Source: Microvirga sp. SRT01
Lineage (GTDB): Bacteria > Pseudomonadota > Alphaproteobacteria > Sphingomonadales > Sphingomonadaceae
DNA length: 64,000 nucleotides
Assembly (NCBI GenBank): GCA_018139225.1
Contig: JAGSNX010000005.1
Location: forward strand, 124,001-188,000
Direction: 5' to 3'
In this document: positions 1 to 8,063 of the stretch, one piece after another
Position numbering within the stretch: position 1 is the first letter of the stretch
Layout: every line of letters begins with the position of its first letter
Notes under the pieces: generated by a model
Told to the model about the DNA's origin: nothing
The model's database searches: none
Seen by the model: only the letters and a program-made list of their open reading frames with translations
Position numbers and translations under genes: made by a program

Positions 1-765
1 GTTGGACAGGTCGATCTGCGCCAGTTCGCGCGCCGCCTGAGCGCCGGACACGCCCGCACGCTGGCCGCCGCGCCCGACCTCGACGGTGCGGATATCCTGC
101 CGCGCGATCTCTCGCGCCGCACGCGCCTGACGCACGCCGGCCTGCGCCTGCCGCAGCGCCGCCAGCGTCTGGTCGCGTTCGCGCAGCGACACCGATCCGT
201 CGGTGACGAGGTCATTGACGCGCGCCATGTCCGCCTGCGCGCGCATCAACTGCGCCTCCGCATTGGCCACGGCGGCGTCCTGCGCGGTGAAGCTGGCGGC
301 GCGGCTGCGTTCGGATTGCAGCGCGTTGGCGAGGGTCGCCTGCTGCGCCGCGACCTGCGCCTCCGCCTGCTCGACGCGCTGGCGATAGATGCGGTCGTCG
401 ATCGCCACCAGCGCATCGCCCTGCTTCACATCGGCGAAATCCCGCGCCAGCACCCGTGTGACATATCCCGACACCTGCGGCGCGATCACCGTCGTCCGCC
501 CGCGTACATAGGCATTGTCGGTCGACTCATAGTCGCTGGTGAAGGGCGGCAGCCGCCACGCCGCCAGCACCGCCAGCACGCCCGCGATCGCCACCAGCGC
601 CAGCACGATCACCACGCGGCGGCTGTTGGCCGGCGGTCGCCAGCCCGACCCGACGGGCGGTGCGGCCGGCGTCGCGCCGATCTCTGCCGCCCGCTCCTCG
701 GTCACCGGTCCGGGCGCAACGGGTCCGGTCGCCGCCGGCGGCACGGGATCACGAATGTCGGTCAT
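1..765 (-). CDS. HlyD/EmrA-family efflux adaptor, partial
   Basis: Periplasmic adaptor (membrane fusion protein) of an EmrAB-type drug efflux pump; it would link the inner-membrane exporter encoded just upstream to an outer-membrane channel. The frame runs off the left edge, so only the first 255 residues are present. Visible: a Pro/Ala-rich cytoplasmic start, one membrane anchor at about residues 50-70, the family hallmark STDNAYVRG at 81-89, lipoyl-like segments (VIAPQVSGYVTRVL, KQGDALVAIDD), then a long Ala/Gln/Arg-rich alpha-hairpin. The ATG is chosen because it forms an ATGA overlap with the stop of the exporter gene. The C-terminal half and any outer-membrane channel gene lie outside the window. 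Confidence 0.9.
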   Translation of the reverse strand, partial: MTDIRDPVPPAATGPVAPGPVTEERAAEIGATPAAPPVGSGWRPPANSRRVVIVLALVAIAGVLAVLAAWRLPPFTSDYESTDNAYVRGRTTVIAPQVSGYVTRVLARDFADVKQGDALVAIDDRIYRQRVEQAEAQVAAQQATLANALQSERSRAASFTAQDAAVANAEAQLMRAQADMARVNDLVTDGSVSLRERDQTLAALRQAQAGVRQARAAREIARQDIRTVEVGRGGQRAGVSGAQAARELAQIDLSN

Positions 766-2420
766 GCCGTCATCTCCGACCGCGCCGCCCGCCGCGCGCG
801 CCAGCTCCGCCGCCCGAGCAGGAACGCCAGATAGCCGGACGTCGCCGCCGCCAGTACGCCGATCAGGCGGAACACGTCGTCATAGGCCAGCACGTTTGCC
901 TCCCGCGTGGTCGTCTGCGACAGGATCGCCGCACCCTCCGCCGATCGCAGCGTCGGATCGCCGACGACGCGACCCACCGCTGCGCCGCCCGCCTGGATGC
1001 GCTGCGTCACGATCGGGTCCGTGGGCTGCATCTGCTGCACCAGCGCCGCACTGTTCGCCTTCTCCCGTATCTGCTGATAGCTGCCGAGCAGCGCCGTCCC
1101 CGCCAATCCGCCGATCGAATTCACGATACCGAACAACGCGATGAAGCTGATGATGTGTCCCGTCCCCGCCTGCAGCGCGCGAGTCATCCCGAACAGCAGC
1201 GATGGCCCGAGGAAGAACGTCGCCGCGAACGCGATCAGAGCCTGCGTCCAGTAAAGCTGCGGCCCGCGCGTCAGGCTGGTCGATTGCGCATCGAAGAACG
1301 CTGCCACCGCGACCAGCCCGATTGCCAGCATCACCGGATGCGCCAGCCGGTTGACGTCCAGCACCACCGCGCTGGCGACGACGCCGACCACCGACGCCGC
1401 GAACACGATCAGGAAGAACGTGCCGAGCTGGTCGTTGTTCTGGCCCAGCACGGTCAGCAATCCGACCGCGGCATAGGTCTGTTCGGACAGTACGATCCGC
1501 GCCATGATCGTCACGATCGTAAAGCGCAGGATGTCCGCGCTCCCCAGCCAGCGCGTATTGAGCAGCGGATTGGCGCGATTGTGCTCGATCATCAGCGCCG
1601 CCGCCAGCATCGGGATCGCCGCGATCAGTGCCCAGCCGATCCAGGCCGCATTGGTCCACCACACGATCCGGCCCAGCCCCAGCACCGCCGAGAACAGCGC
1701 CATCGCCCCCGCGAACAGCACGAATGTCAGGAAATCGAGCGGCTCGAACGCCTTCTGCCGCGTCGTCGGCGGCAGGCGCAGCCACGCCACCGCCGCCAGA
1801 CTGAGCAACGCCAGCCCCAGTTCGAACAGGTACAGCGTCCTCCACTGCGACATCGCCAGCAGGTCGGGGGAGAACAGCCGCGCCAGCGGCGTCGCGCATT
1901 GCGGCACGCCGATCCCCAGCACCACCGCCTTCAACCGCCACTTCGCGGGCAACGCCTGCATCATGTAATAGAGCGCCAGGCTCGACACCGCCGCACCCGC
2001 CATGCCGCTGGCGGCCCGCACCGCGATCGCCGACGCGAAACCGTGCACGAACAGATGCGCCAGCGTCAGCGCGGCATAGACCGTCAGGAAGATGATCGCG
2101 AACGGGCGCAGGCCGAACTGCTGCCGGAACTTGATCATGATCAGGTTGATCGACACGTTGGTCATCACATACACGGTCGGCAACCACGCGATCTGCGCCG
2201 GATCGAGGCCGAGCGCACCTTGCAAGGTATATGTATTCGCGGAAATCAGCGCGTTGCCGAACCCCGCCGTCAGCCCGAGCAACACCGAGATCGATCCATA
2301 GGCGAAGCGGCGCGGATGCGGATGCTCCGGCGATCCGGGCGATCCGGGCATCACCGGCGCCTCGTGCGCGGCGAAGGCCCAATCCTCCTCGCGCAGGAAA
2401 TGTCGCATCCGCTGGATCAT
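762..2420 (-). CDS. DHA2-family MFS drug exporter (EmrB/QacA type)
   Basis: Inner-membrane drug:proton antiporter of 552 residues, the usual size for 14-helix DHA2 exporters. After a hydrophilic start of about 40 residues the chain is a succession of hydrophobic helices; a short loop carrying RQQFGLRPF sits after the second, as in the family. The long loop before the last helix (about 445-520) is Gln/Thr-rich and probably periplasmic. The order is exporter first and adaptor second, the reverse of E. coli emrAB. It overlaps both neighbours by 4 bp (ATGA), so TrmH-like protein, exporter and adaptor should be co-translated. No local regulator is seen, and the substrate cannot be told from sequence. 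Confidence 0.9.
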   Translation of the reverse strand: MIQRMRHFLREEDWAFAAHEAPVMPGSPGSPEHPHPRRFAYGSISVLLGLTAGFGNALISANTYTLQGALGLDPAQIAWLPTVYVMTNVSINLIMIKFRQQFGLRPFAIIFLTVYAALTLAHLFVHGFASAIAVRAASGMAGAAVSSLALYYMMQALPAKWRLKAVVLGIGVPQCATPLARLFSPDLLAMSQWRTLYLFELGLALLSLAAVAWLRLPPTTRQKAFEPLDFLTFVLFAGAMALFSAVLGLGRIVWWTNAAWIGWALIAAIPMLAAALMIEHNRANPLLNTRWLGSADILRFTIVTIMARIVLSEQTYAAVGLLTVLGQNNDQLGTFFLIVFAASVVGVVASAVVLDVNRLAHPVMLAIGLVAVAAFFDAQSTSLTRGPQLYWTQALIAFAATFFLGPSLLFGMTRALQAGTGHIISFIALFGIVNSIGGLAGTALLGSYQQIREKANSAALVQQMQPTDPIVTQRIQAGGAAVGRVVGDPTLRSAEGAAILSQTTTREANVLAYDDVFRLIGVLAAATSGYLAFLLGRRSWRARRAARSEMTA

Positions 2421-3241
2421 GACGACGATGTAGACCGGTGCCGGCCTGCGGCAAGGTGATGCAGGACAATGCCCCCGGTCGTCGCGACGTTCAGGCTGTC
2501 GAAGCCCGCCGCCATGTCGATCCGCACCCCCCGTGCCCGTGCGATCAGGTCCGCCGCCAGCCCCGGCCCCTCCGCGCCGAGCAGCACCGCATTGCGCCGT
2601 CCGGGCACCACCTCCGCCAGCGTCGTCGCTCCGCCGGGCGTCAGCGCCAGCGGCGCGAAGCCGTGCCGCTCCAGCAGCGCGACCGGATCGTCACCGCGGG
2701 CCAGCGTCGCGTAGGGCGTTTTCAGCACCCCGCCGACCGATACCCGGATCGCCTTGCGATACAGCGGGTCGCAGCATTCGGCATCCAGCAGCACCGCACC
2801 GACGCCGAACGCCGCGGCGTTGCGGAACAGCCCGCCCATATTGTCGTGATTGGCGATCCCGCTCAGCACCAGCACGTCCGCATCCCCGGACAGGCTCGCG
2901 AGCAGCGCATCGGGCGACAGCGGATCGACCCGCCGTCCGATCGCCAGGATGCCGCGATGCATCGGGAACCCCGCGATAGCGTCCAGAACTGGTTGCTCCG
3001 CCGCATAGACCGGCACGTCGTCGGCCAGCGGCGCGACCAGATCGCCGACGGAGTCCAGCCGGTGCGCCGCGACCAGCACCGACTCCGCGCGATATCCGGT
3101 CGCGGCGACCAGCATCGCCAGCACCACGCGCCCTTCGGCCACGAACAGCCCCTGCCGCCCGACCAGATCCCGCTCGCGAATGTCGCGATACGCGGCGATG
3201 CGCGGGTCGTCCGCGTCGTGGATGGGCAGGATCGTCGGCAT
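2417..3241 (-). CDS. TrmH/SpoU-family RNA 2'-O-methyltransferase
   Basis: AdoMet-dependent ribose methyltransferase of the SPOUT class, 274 residues, normal for a TrmH protein with an N-terminal substrate-binding domain. The three SpoU motifs are readable: motif 1 NHDNMGGLFRNAAAFG near residue 145, motif 2 LLGAEGPGL near 220 and motif 3 SLNVATTGGIVLHH near 248, which build the knotted cofactor site. The target (tRNA or 23S rRNA) is not deducible. Its stop overlaps the exporter start (ATGA), placing an RNA methyltransferase at the head of an efflux operon. That could be chance operon building or a linked resistance function. The Ser-rich tail (RHRSTSSS) is unremarkable. Confidence 0.88.
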   Translation of the reverse strand: MPTILPIHDADDPRIAAYRDIRERDLVGRQGLFVAEGRVVLAMLVAATGYRAESVLVAAHRLDSVGDLVAPLADDVPVYAAEQPVLDAIAGFPMHRGILAIGRRVDPLSPDALLASLSGDADVLVLSGIANHDNMGGLFRNAAAFGVGAVLLDAECCDPLYRKAIRVSVGGVLKTPYATLARGDDPVALLERHGFAPLALTPGGATTLAEVVPGRRNAVLLGAEGPGLAADLIARARGVRIDMAAGFDSLNVATTGGIVLHHLAAGRHRSTSSS

Positions 3242-3592
3242 GGTTGCGCGCTAACGCATCGCGCGCGTGGCTTGAAGAGTGGGCGAGATGCTTGGGACAG
3301 CTACTCCGCAAGCGACGAAGGGCATGCCGTTGCCCGATCTCCGCTCCCCTCCCGTTGGGAAGGGGTTGGGGGGAGAGCCTCGCCACGAGCGCAACGCTGC
3401 CCGAAAACCGCCGCGCGAGCATTTTGTTGGACCCAGCTCCTGTCCTACGTGCCCGACTTGTGACACGCCGAACCCGCTCTTTCTCATGCGTCGCCGGTCA
3501 TCGGGCTCGCCCGGCCGACACGCCCATCCGACACGCTGGCGAAACACCGCATTGGACTAACCTTAGCCTAACCTTCCGTCCGCAACGCCCGC
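3242..3592. other. Intergenic region with GC-rich hairpin and a direct repeat
   Basis: I see no convincing gene in these 351 bases. Bases 3345-3374 can fold as CCCCTCCC against GGGAAGGGG, a G-rich palindrome like those between sphingomonad genes. The octamer CTAACCTT occurs at 3557-3564 and 3568-3575, an 11-bp period, just downstream of the mutarotase stop. The region lies upstream of the leftward trmH-like operon and downstream of the leftward GlcNAc operon, so it should hold a terminator for one and a promoter for the other. I could not pick out convincing -10/-35 boxes. Confidence 0.5.
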
Positions 3593-3925
3593 CTACGATC
3601 TTCCGTCATAAGCGAAAATCCGCTGCATCGGCAGCCACTTGGGACCCGCCGGGTCGATCGCCCGCTGGTACGCGCCCATCTCGGCCTCCCACGCCGCGAC
3701 CACCGGATCCAGCGCGGGATCGGTCGCCCGCGGATAGCCGTCCGCCGCGTCGAAGATCATCACCAGCCGGTCGGCGACATGCCACAGCTCCAGATCGTTG
3801 CAGCCGATCGCCTCCAGATAGCGGATGATGTCGGGCCACACCGCCCCCGGCGCGTGCCGTGCGCGATATTCGGCGATCAGCGCCGCATCGTCGACCAGAT
3901 CGAGCACCTGCACGACACGGCTCAT
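3593..3925 (-). CDS. L-rhamnose/L-fucose mutarotase (RhaM family)
   Basis: Small cytosolic sugar mutarotase of 110 residues, the normal RhaM/COG3254 size, that interconverts anomers of a 6-deoxyhexose. The segment YRARHAPGAVWPDI (about 20-33) matches the family's tyrosine/histidine active-site region; ELWHVADRLVMIFDA and the C-terminal MQRIFAYDG are also typical. It is the last gene of the GlcNAc operon and overlaps the PTS permease gene by ATGA. No rhamnose genes are nearby, but a GH29 alpha-L-fucosidase sits in the divergent cluster, so I infer that L-fucose is the likelier substrate. The fold assignment is firm, the sugar is not. Confidence 0.85.
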   Translation of the reverse strand: MSRVVQVLDLVDDAALIAEYRARHAPGAVWPDIIRYLEAIGCNDLELWHVADRLVMIFDAADGYPRATDPALDPVVAAWEAEMGAYQRAIDPAGPKWLPMQRIFAYDGRS

Positions 3926-5598
3926 GCATCCTCCATCAGCAGGTGCACCGTGTCCGGGCGCACCCAGACCACCGCCCGGGCACCCAACGCCGACAGCGCC
4001 GCGGCATCGACCCTGTCGCGCGCTGCCACCACGATCCGCAACCGCCCCGGCAGCCGCGCGGCCACTACGACATTGCCCGCGCCGATCGCCGCCGCCACCC
4101 GTTGGGGCAAGGCATAGGCCACCGGCGCTGCCACTGGCGCAGCGACCCCCGCAGGACCAGCGTCCAGCACCGCGCGCATGTCCATCGCCAGCCCGTCCGC
4201 GATCCCGCCGACCACGACCTGCACCGCGGTCGGCGACGGCCGCAGGACGCCGCGCGCACCCAGCCGCTTGAGCGCGGGCTCGTCGATCGCCTGCGCATCC
4301 GCAACGGTCAGCCGCAGCCGGGTCGTACAAGCATCGACCCCGCGCAGGTTCGCCGCCCCGCCCAGCGCCGCGACATAGGCCGCCGCCCGATCGCCGACCG
4401 GCACCGGCGCCGCGGGGGCGGTCGCCTCCTCCGGCTCACGCCCCGGCGTCGGCAGGTCGAACCGGACGATCGCCCAGCGGAACAGCCCGTAATAGACCGC
4501 GGCATAAGCCGCACCAACCGGCAGCAGCAGCAGCGGCTTCGTGGCCTTGCCGAAGTTCAGCACATAGTCGAACAACCCCGCCGAAAATCCATAGCCGAGC
4601 CGGACGCCCAGCGCGTTCATGATCGCCTCCGCCGCGCCGGTCAGCACCGCGTGCACCGCGTACAGCGCGGGCGCGAGGAACATGAAGCTGAACTCGATCG
4701 GCTCGGTCACGCCTGTCAGGAACGACGTCAGCGCCAGGCTGAACAGCAGTCCGCCAACCGCCTTGCGCCGGTCCGGCAGCGCGGTGTGGTACATCGCCAG
4801 ACACGCGGCGGGCAGGCCGAACATCATCACCGGGAAGAACCCGCTCATGAACCCGCCCGCGGTAGGATCGCCCGCGAAGAAGCGCGACAGATCGCCCGTC
4901 TTCCCGTCGTAACTCCCGACCACGAAGTACGCGACGTTGTTCAGGATATGGTGCAGTCCGGTGACCAGCAACAACCGGTTGAGCAGCCCAAAGGCGAACA
5001 GCCCCCACCCGCCCGCTGCGACCACGCCGTTGCTCAGCGCGTCGACACCCGCGCTGACACCCGGATAAGTCAGGCCCAGTACGCCCGCGATGACGAGGCC
5101 GGCGAGCCCCGCGACGATCGGCACGAACCGCCGCCCGCCGAAGAAGGCGAGATAATCCGGCAATTTGAACGTCGCGAACCGGTTGTAGAAATGTCCGCCG
5201 ACCAGCCCCGCAACGATGCCGATCGGCACCTGCAACTTGTCGATCGCCGCCGCCTTCCACGCGCTCGTCACCAGTCCTGTCGCAGTATCGGGCACACCGG
5301 CCAGCGTCGCCGCCGGCACGGTCAGGAACACCTGAGCGCCATTCCCCGCCACCAGATAGCAGACGATCCCCGCCATCGCCGCCGCACCGTTGCCGTCGCG
5401 CGCGAAACCGGTGGCGACCCCGACCGCGAACAACAGGCCGAGATGCGCGAAGATGGCATCCCCCGCCGCGGACAGGAACGCGATGTCGAGCAGGTCGGGC
5501 TGCCCCAGCCGCAGCATCAGCCCGGCGACCGGCAGAACTGCGATCGGCAGCATCAGCGCCCGACCGAGCGGCTGGAGGAACGCCATCGGCGATGTCAT
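3922..5598 (-). CDS. nagE: PTS N-acetylglucosamine permease, IIC-IIB with extra IIB-like tail
   Basis: Inner-membrane PTS permease that imports and phosphorylates N-acetylglucosamine, 558 residues. Residues about 1-385 form the IIC channel of the glucose/GlcNAc class (TGLHHILNN, GVTEPIEFSF). Residues 404-480 are a IIB domain with the phosphorylatable cysteine Cys424 in DACTTRLRL. Residues about 497-558 look like a second IIB copy (RLRIVV, ALSALGARAVV, TVHLL) in which Leu516 replaces the cysteine. There is no IIA domain; that function is in the fusion encoded immediately upstream. The ATG is set by the ATGA overlap with that gene. GlcNAc specificity rests on operon context with nagA and the deaminase. 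Confidence 0.92.
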   Translation of the reverse strand: MTSPMAFLQPLGRALMLPIAVLPVAGLMLRLGQPDLLDIAFLSAAGDAIFAHLGLLFAVGVATGFARDGNGAAAMAGIVCYLVAGNGAQVFLTVPAATLAGVPDTATGLVTSAWKAAAIDKLQVPIGIVAGLVGGHFYNRFATFKLPDYLAFFGGRRFVPIVAGLAGLVIAGVLGLTYPGVSAGVDALSNGVVAAGGWGLFAFGLLNRLLLVTGLHHILNNVAYFVVGSYDGKTGDLSRFFAGDPTAGGFMSGFFPVMMFGLPAACLAMYHTALPDRRKAVGGLLFSLALTSFLTGVTEPIEFSFMFLAPALYAVHAVLTGAAEAIMNALGVRLGYGFSAGLFDYVLNFGKATKPLLLLPVGAAYAAVYYGLFRWAIVRFDLPTPGREPEEATAPAAPVPVGDRAAAYVAALGGAANLRGVDACTTRLRLTVADAQAIDEPALKRLGARGVLRPSPTAVQVVVGGIADGLAMDMRAVLDAGPAGVAAPVAAPVAYALPQRVAAAIGAGNVVVAARLPGRLRIVVAARDRVDAAALSALGARAVVWVRPDTVHLLMEDA

Positions 5599-8063
5599 GC
5601 GACCGTCTCCTCGGCAAAACGCCTCGCCAGCGTGCGAACCTCGCCAGCCGACTCGCACGCCAGCGCCTGAAGCGCGTGGACATGCGCCTGCGTCACACCG
5701 ACCGCAGCGACGCCGGCCCGCGTCGCCGCGATCCGGCCCGCCGGCACCGACAGCGACGTGACCCCCAGCCCGACCAGGATCGGCACCGCCAGCGGATCGG
5801 CGGCCAGTCCGCCGCAGACGCCGACCGGCACCCCGTGCCGCGCCGCGCCCTCGCAGGTCGCCGCAACCAGCCGCAGCACCGCCGGATGCAGACCATCGAG
5901 CCCCGCCGCGACCGCCGGGTTCCCCCGATCCATCGCGAGCGTGTACTGAGTCAGGTCGTTGCTGCCGATCGACAGGAAATCCGCGCGCCGCGCGATCAGG
6001 TCCGCGCCGATCGCCGCCGCCGGCGTCTCGATCATCGCACCCAGCAATATCGGCCGCGAGCCGCGCAGCCGATCGACGACGACGCGAACCGCGTCCAGTT
6101 CCGCGACGCTGGCGACCATCGGCACCATGATTCGGCACGGCGCGCCATCGGCCGCATCGAGGATCGCCGCGACCTGCGTCTCCAGCACATCCTCGCGCGC
6201 CAGCACGACGCGAACGCCGCGCAGCCCTAGGGCCGGATTCTCCTCCGCCGCGATCGCCAGGTACGGCGCGGGCTTGTCGCCGCCGATGTCGAGCAGCCGG
6301 ATCGTCAGCGGCCGGTTGCCCAGCGCCGTGCCGATCGCGCGATATTCCGACGCCTGTTCATCGCGCGTCGGCGCGGTCGCCCGCTCCAGGAACAGCAATT
6401 CGGTCCGCAGCAGGCCGCACCCTTCCGCCCCCGCCGTCACCGCCGCCGCCGCTTCCGCCGCGCTGCCGAGATTGACGTGGACGCCGACCGCGAGGCCGTC
6501 CGCCGTCGCCGCCGGGCGACCCGACGCCGCCGCCGCCAACGCCTCCGCTTCGGCCAGCCGGGCGGCCTCGACCTTCGCCCGTGCCGTGTTCAGGGACGGG
6601 GCGTCCGGATCGGGCAGCAGCGATCCGGCATCTCCATCGAGGATCAGCGTCGCGCCGTCGGGTACCGCCGCCAGTGGCTCGCCCAGCGCGACCAGCATCG
6701 GCACGCCGAGCCCCGCCGCCATGATCGCGACATGCGATGTCGGGCCGCCGCGCACGACCGCGATGCCGGCCAGCGCCGTCGCATCCAGCGCGGTCAGTTG
6801 CGATGGCAGCAGATCGTCGGCGAGCAGGATCGTTCCCGACGGCAGGACAATGGCGTCCGGCTCCGTGCCCAGCACCGCATGCGCCAGCCGCTGGCCGATA
6901 TCGATCAGGTCGTCGCCGCGCTCGGCGATCCGCGCGTCGCTCGATCGCGCCAGCCGCGCCGCCTGAGCCCGCGTCACCGACAGGGCCGCCGCCGCCGCAC
7001 CCTCGCCCATCTCGACCGCCGCGACCAGCGTCGCCTCCAGATCGGGATCGTCGAGGATCGCCCGGTGCGCCGCCAGCACGCTGTGTCCACTCGCCACCGC
7101 CAGCGTGTCCCGCAGCCTCGCGATCCCGGTGACCAGTCGCTCGCGCTCCGTCGCCACGTCGTCGGCCGGCGGCACCTCCGGCGCGGCGACCCTGAGCCAG
7201 CGCGCAATCCCGATCGCCAGACCCGGCGCCGCCGGCACGCCCGCCAGCGCCCCGTCGGCGACCTCCGCCGGCGCAACCGGCACCGCACGCGGCGCAGGCG
7301 GGTCCGCGTCCTCGTGGGCAGTGAGGATCGCGACCACCGCCGCGACCGCCCCCTCCGCATCGCCGCCCTGCGCTGCGATCGTCAGCGTCGATCCGTGAAC
7401 GGCATCGAGTCCGAGCATGCCCGTCACGCTCAGTGCCGACGCGTTGCGATCGTCGCGCGTCAGCGTCGCGCTTGCCCCCGCCGCGCGCACCGCCGCCGCG
7501 ATCCGCGCCGCCGGACGGGCGTGGATACCATGCGGCAACGCCACGACGACCGTCGCCGAGGCGCTTGTGGTGGAGGCTACCGTTCGCTCGCGCTGCGCCG
7601 CGCCGGTCGGGACCAGGCGCAACAGCGGCGCGCCAACTTCCACCAGCCCATCACACGCGACACCCTCGATCCGGAAATCGTCGCCCGACGTCAGGACGAT
7701 CGGTGTCGCCAGCGCACTCGCCCGCTGCGCGATCAGGTCGAGGTCGAAGCGGATCAGCGGCGTACCTGCCGTAACGCCCTGCCCCGGCTCCACCAGTCTC
7801 TCGAACCCCTCGCCACCCATCGCGACGGTGTCGATGCCGATATGGATCAGCACCTCCGCCCCTCCCGCCGTCCGCAGCGTCACCGCATGGCCGGCAGCAT
7901 GAACGCTCAACACCGTCGCCGCGCACGGCGCGTGCAGCGTGTCACCGGTCGGGTCGATCGCGACGCCCGCGCCCATCATCCCCTCGGCGAAGACCTGGTC
8001 GGGCACCGCCGCCAACGTCATCAGCCAGCCGCCGAGCGGCGCGACGAGCGTCTCTGCGCTCAC
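5595..8063 (-). CDS. PTS EIIA-HPr-Enzyme I fusion protein
   Basis: Soluble phosphoryl-transfer chain in one 822-residue polypeptide: PEP to EI, HPr, EIIA, then to the IIB cysteine of NagE. Residues about 1-155 are a glucose-type EIIA with His59 (GHAVTL) and phosphorylated His74 (LIHIGIDT). Residues 168-255 are HPr with His181 in GIHARPA. From about 275 it is Enzyme I with swivelling-domain His444 in GGPTSHVAIM, then LLRTELLFLER, GGDKPAPYL and VCGGLAADP of the PEP barrel. The GTG start is chosen because it gives a GTGA overlap with nagA. The fusion makes this PTS independent of general PTS proteins. Similar triple fusions are known from GlcNAc clusters of other proteobacteria. Confidence 0.94.
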   Translation of the reverse strand: MSAETLVAPLGGWLMTLAAVPDQVFAEGMMGAGVAIDPTGDTLHAPCAATVLSVHAAGHAVTLRTAGGAEVLIHIGIDTVAMGGEGFERLVEPGQGVTAGTPLIRFDLDLIAQRASALATPIVLTSGDDFRIEGVACDGLVEVGAPLLRLVPTGAAQRERTVASTTSASATVVVALPHGIHARPAARIAAAVRAAGASATLTRDDRNASALSVTGMLGLDAVHGSTLTIAAQGGDAEGAVAAVVAILTAHEDADPPAPRAVPVAPAEVADGALAGVPAAPGLAIGIARWLRVAAPEVPPADDVATERERLVTGIARLRDTLAVASGHSVLAAHRAILDDPDLEATLVAAVEMGEGAAAAALSVTRAQAARLARSSDARIAERGDDLIDIGQRLAHAVLGTEPDAIVLPSGTILLADDLLPSQLTALDATALAGIAVVRGGPTSHVAIMAAGLGVPMLVALGEPLAAVPDGATLILDGDAGSLLPDPDAPSLNTARAKVEAARLAEAEALAAAASGRPAATADGLAVGVHVNLGSAAEAAAAVTAGAEGCGLLRTELLFLERATAPTRDEQASEYRAIGTALGNRPLTIRLLDIGGDKPAPYLAIAAEENPALGLRGVRVVLAREDVLETQVAAILDAADGAPCRIMVPMVASVAELDAVRVVVDRLRGSRPILLGAMIETPAAAIGADLIARRADFLSIGSNDLTQYTLAMDRGNPAVAAGLDGLHPAVLRLVAATCEGAARHGVPVGVCGGLAADPLAVPILVGLGVTSLSVPAGRIAATRAGVAAVGVTQAHVHALQALACESAGEVRTLARRFAEETVA

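Noticed and set aside
660..2459. Long rightward open frame opposite the MFS exporter
   Set aside because: Arg/Pro-rich translation with no recognisable motif; it is the mirror of a GC-rich real gene on the other strand.
3859..5670. 603-codon rightward frame opposite NagE
   Set aside because: Low-complexity Arg/Gln/His composition and no domain; the minus-strand PTS permease explains the region.
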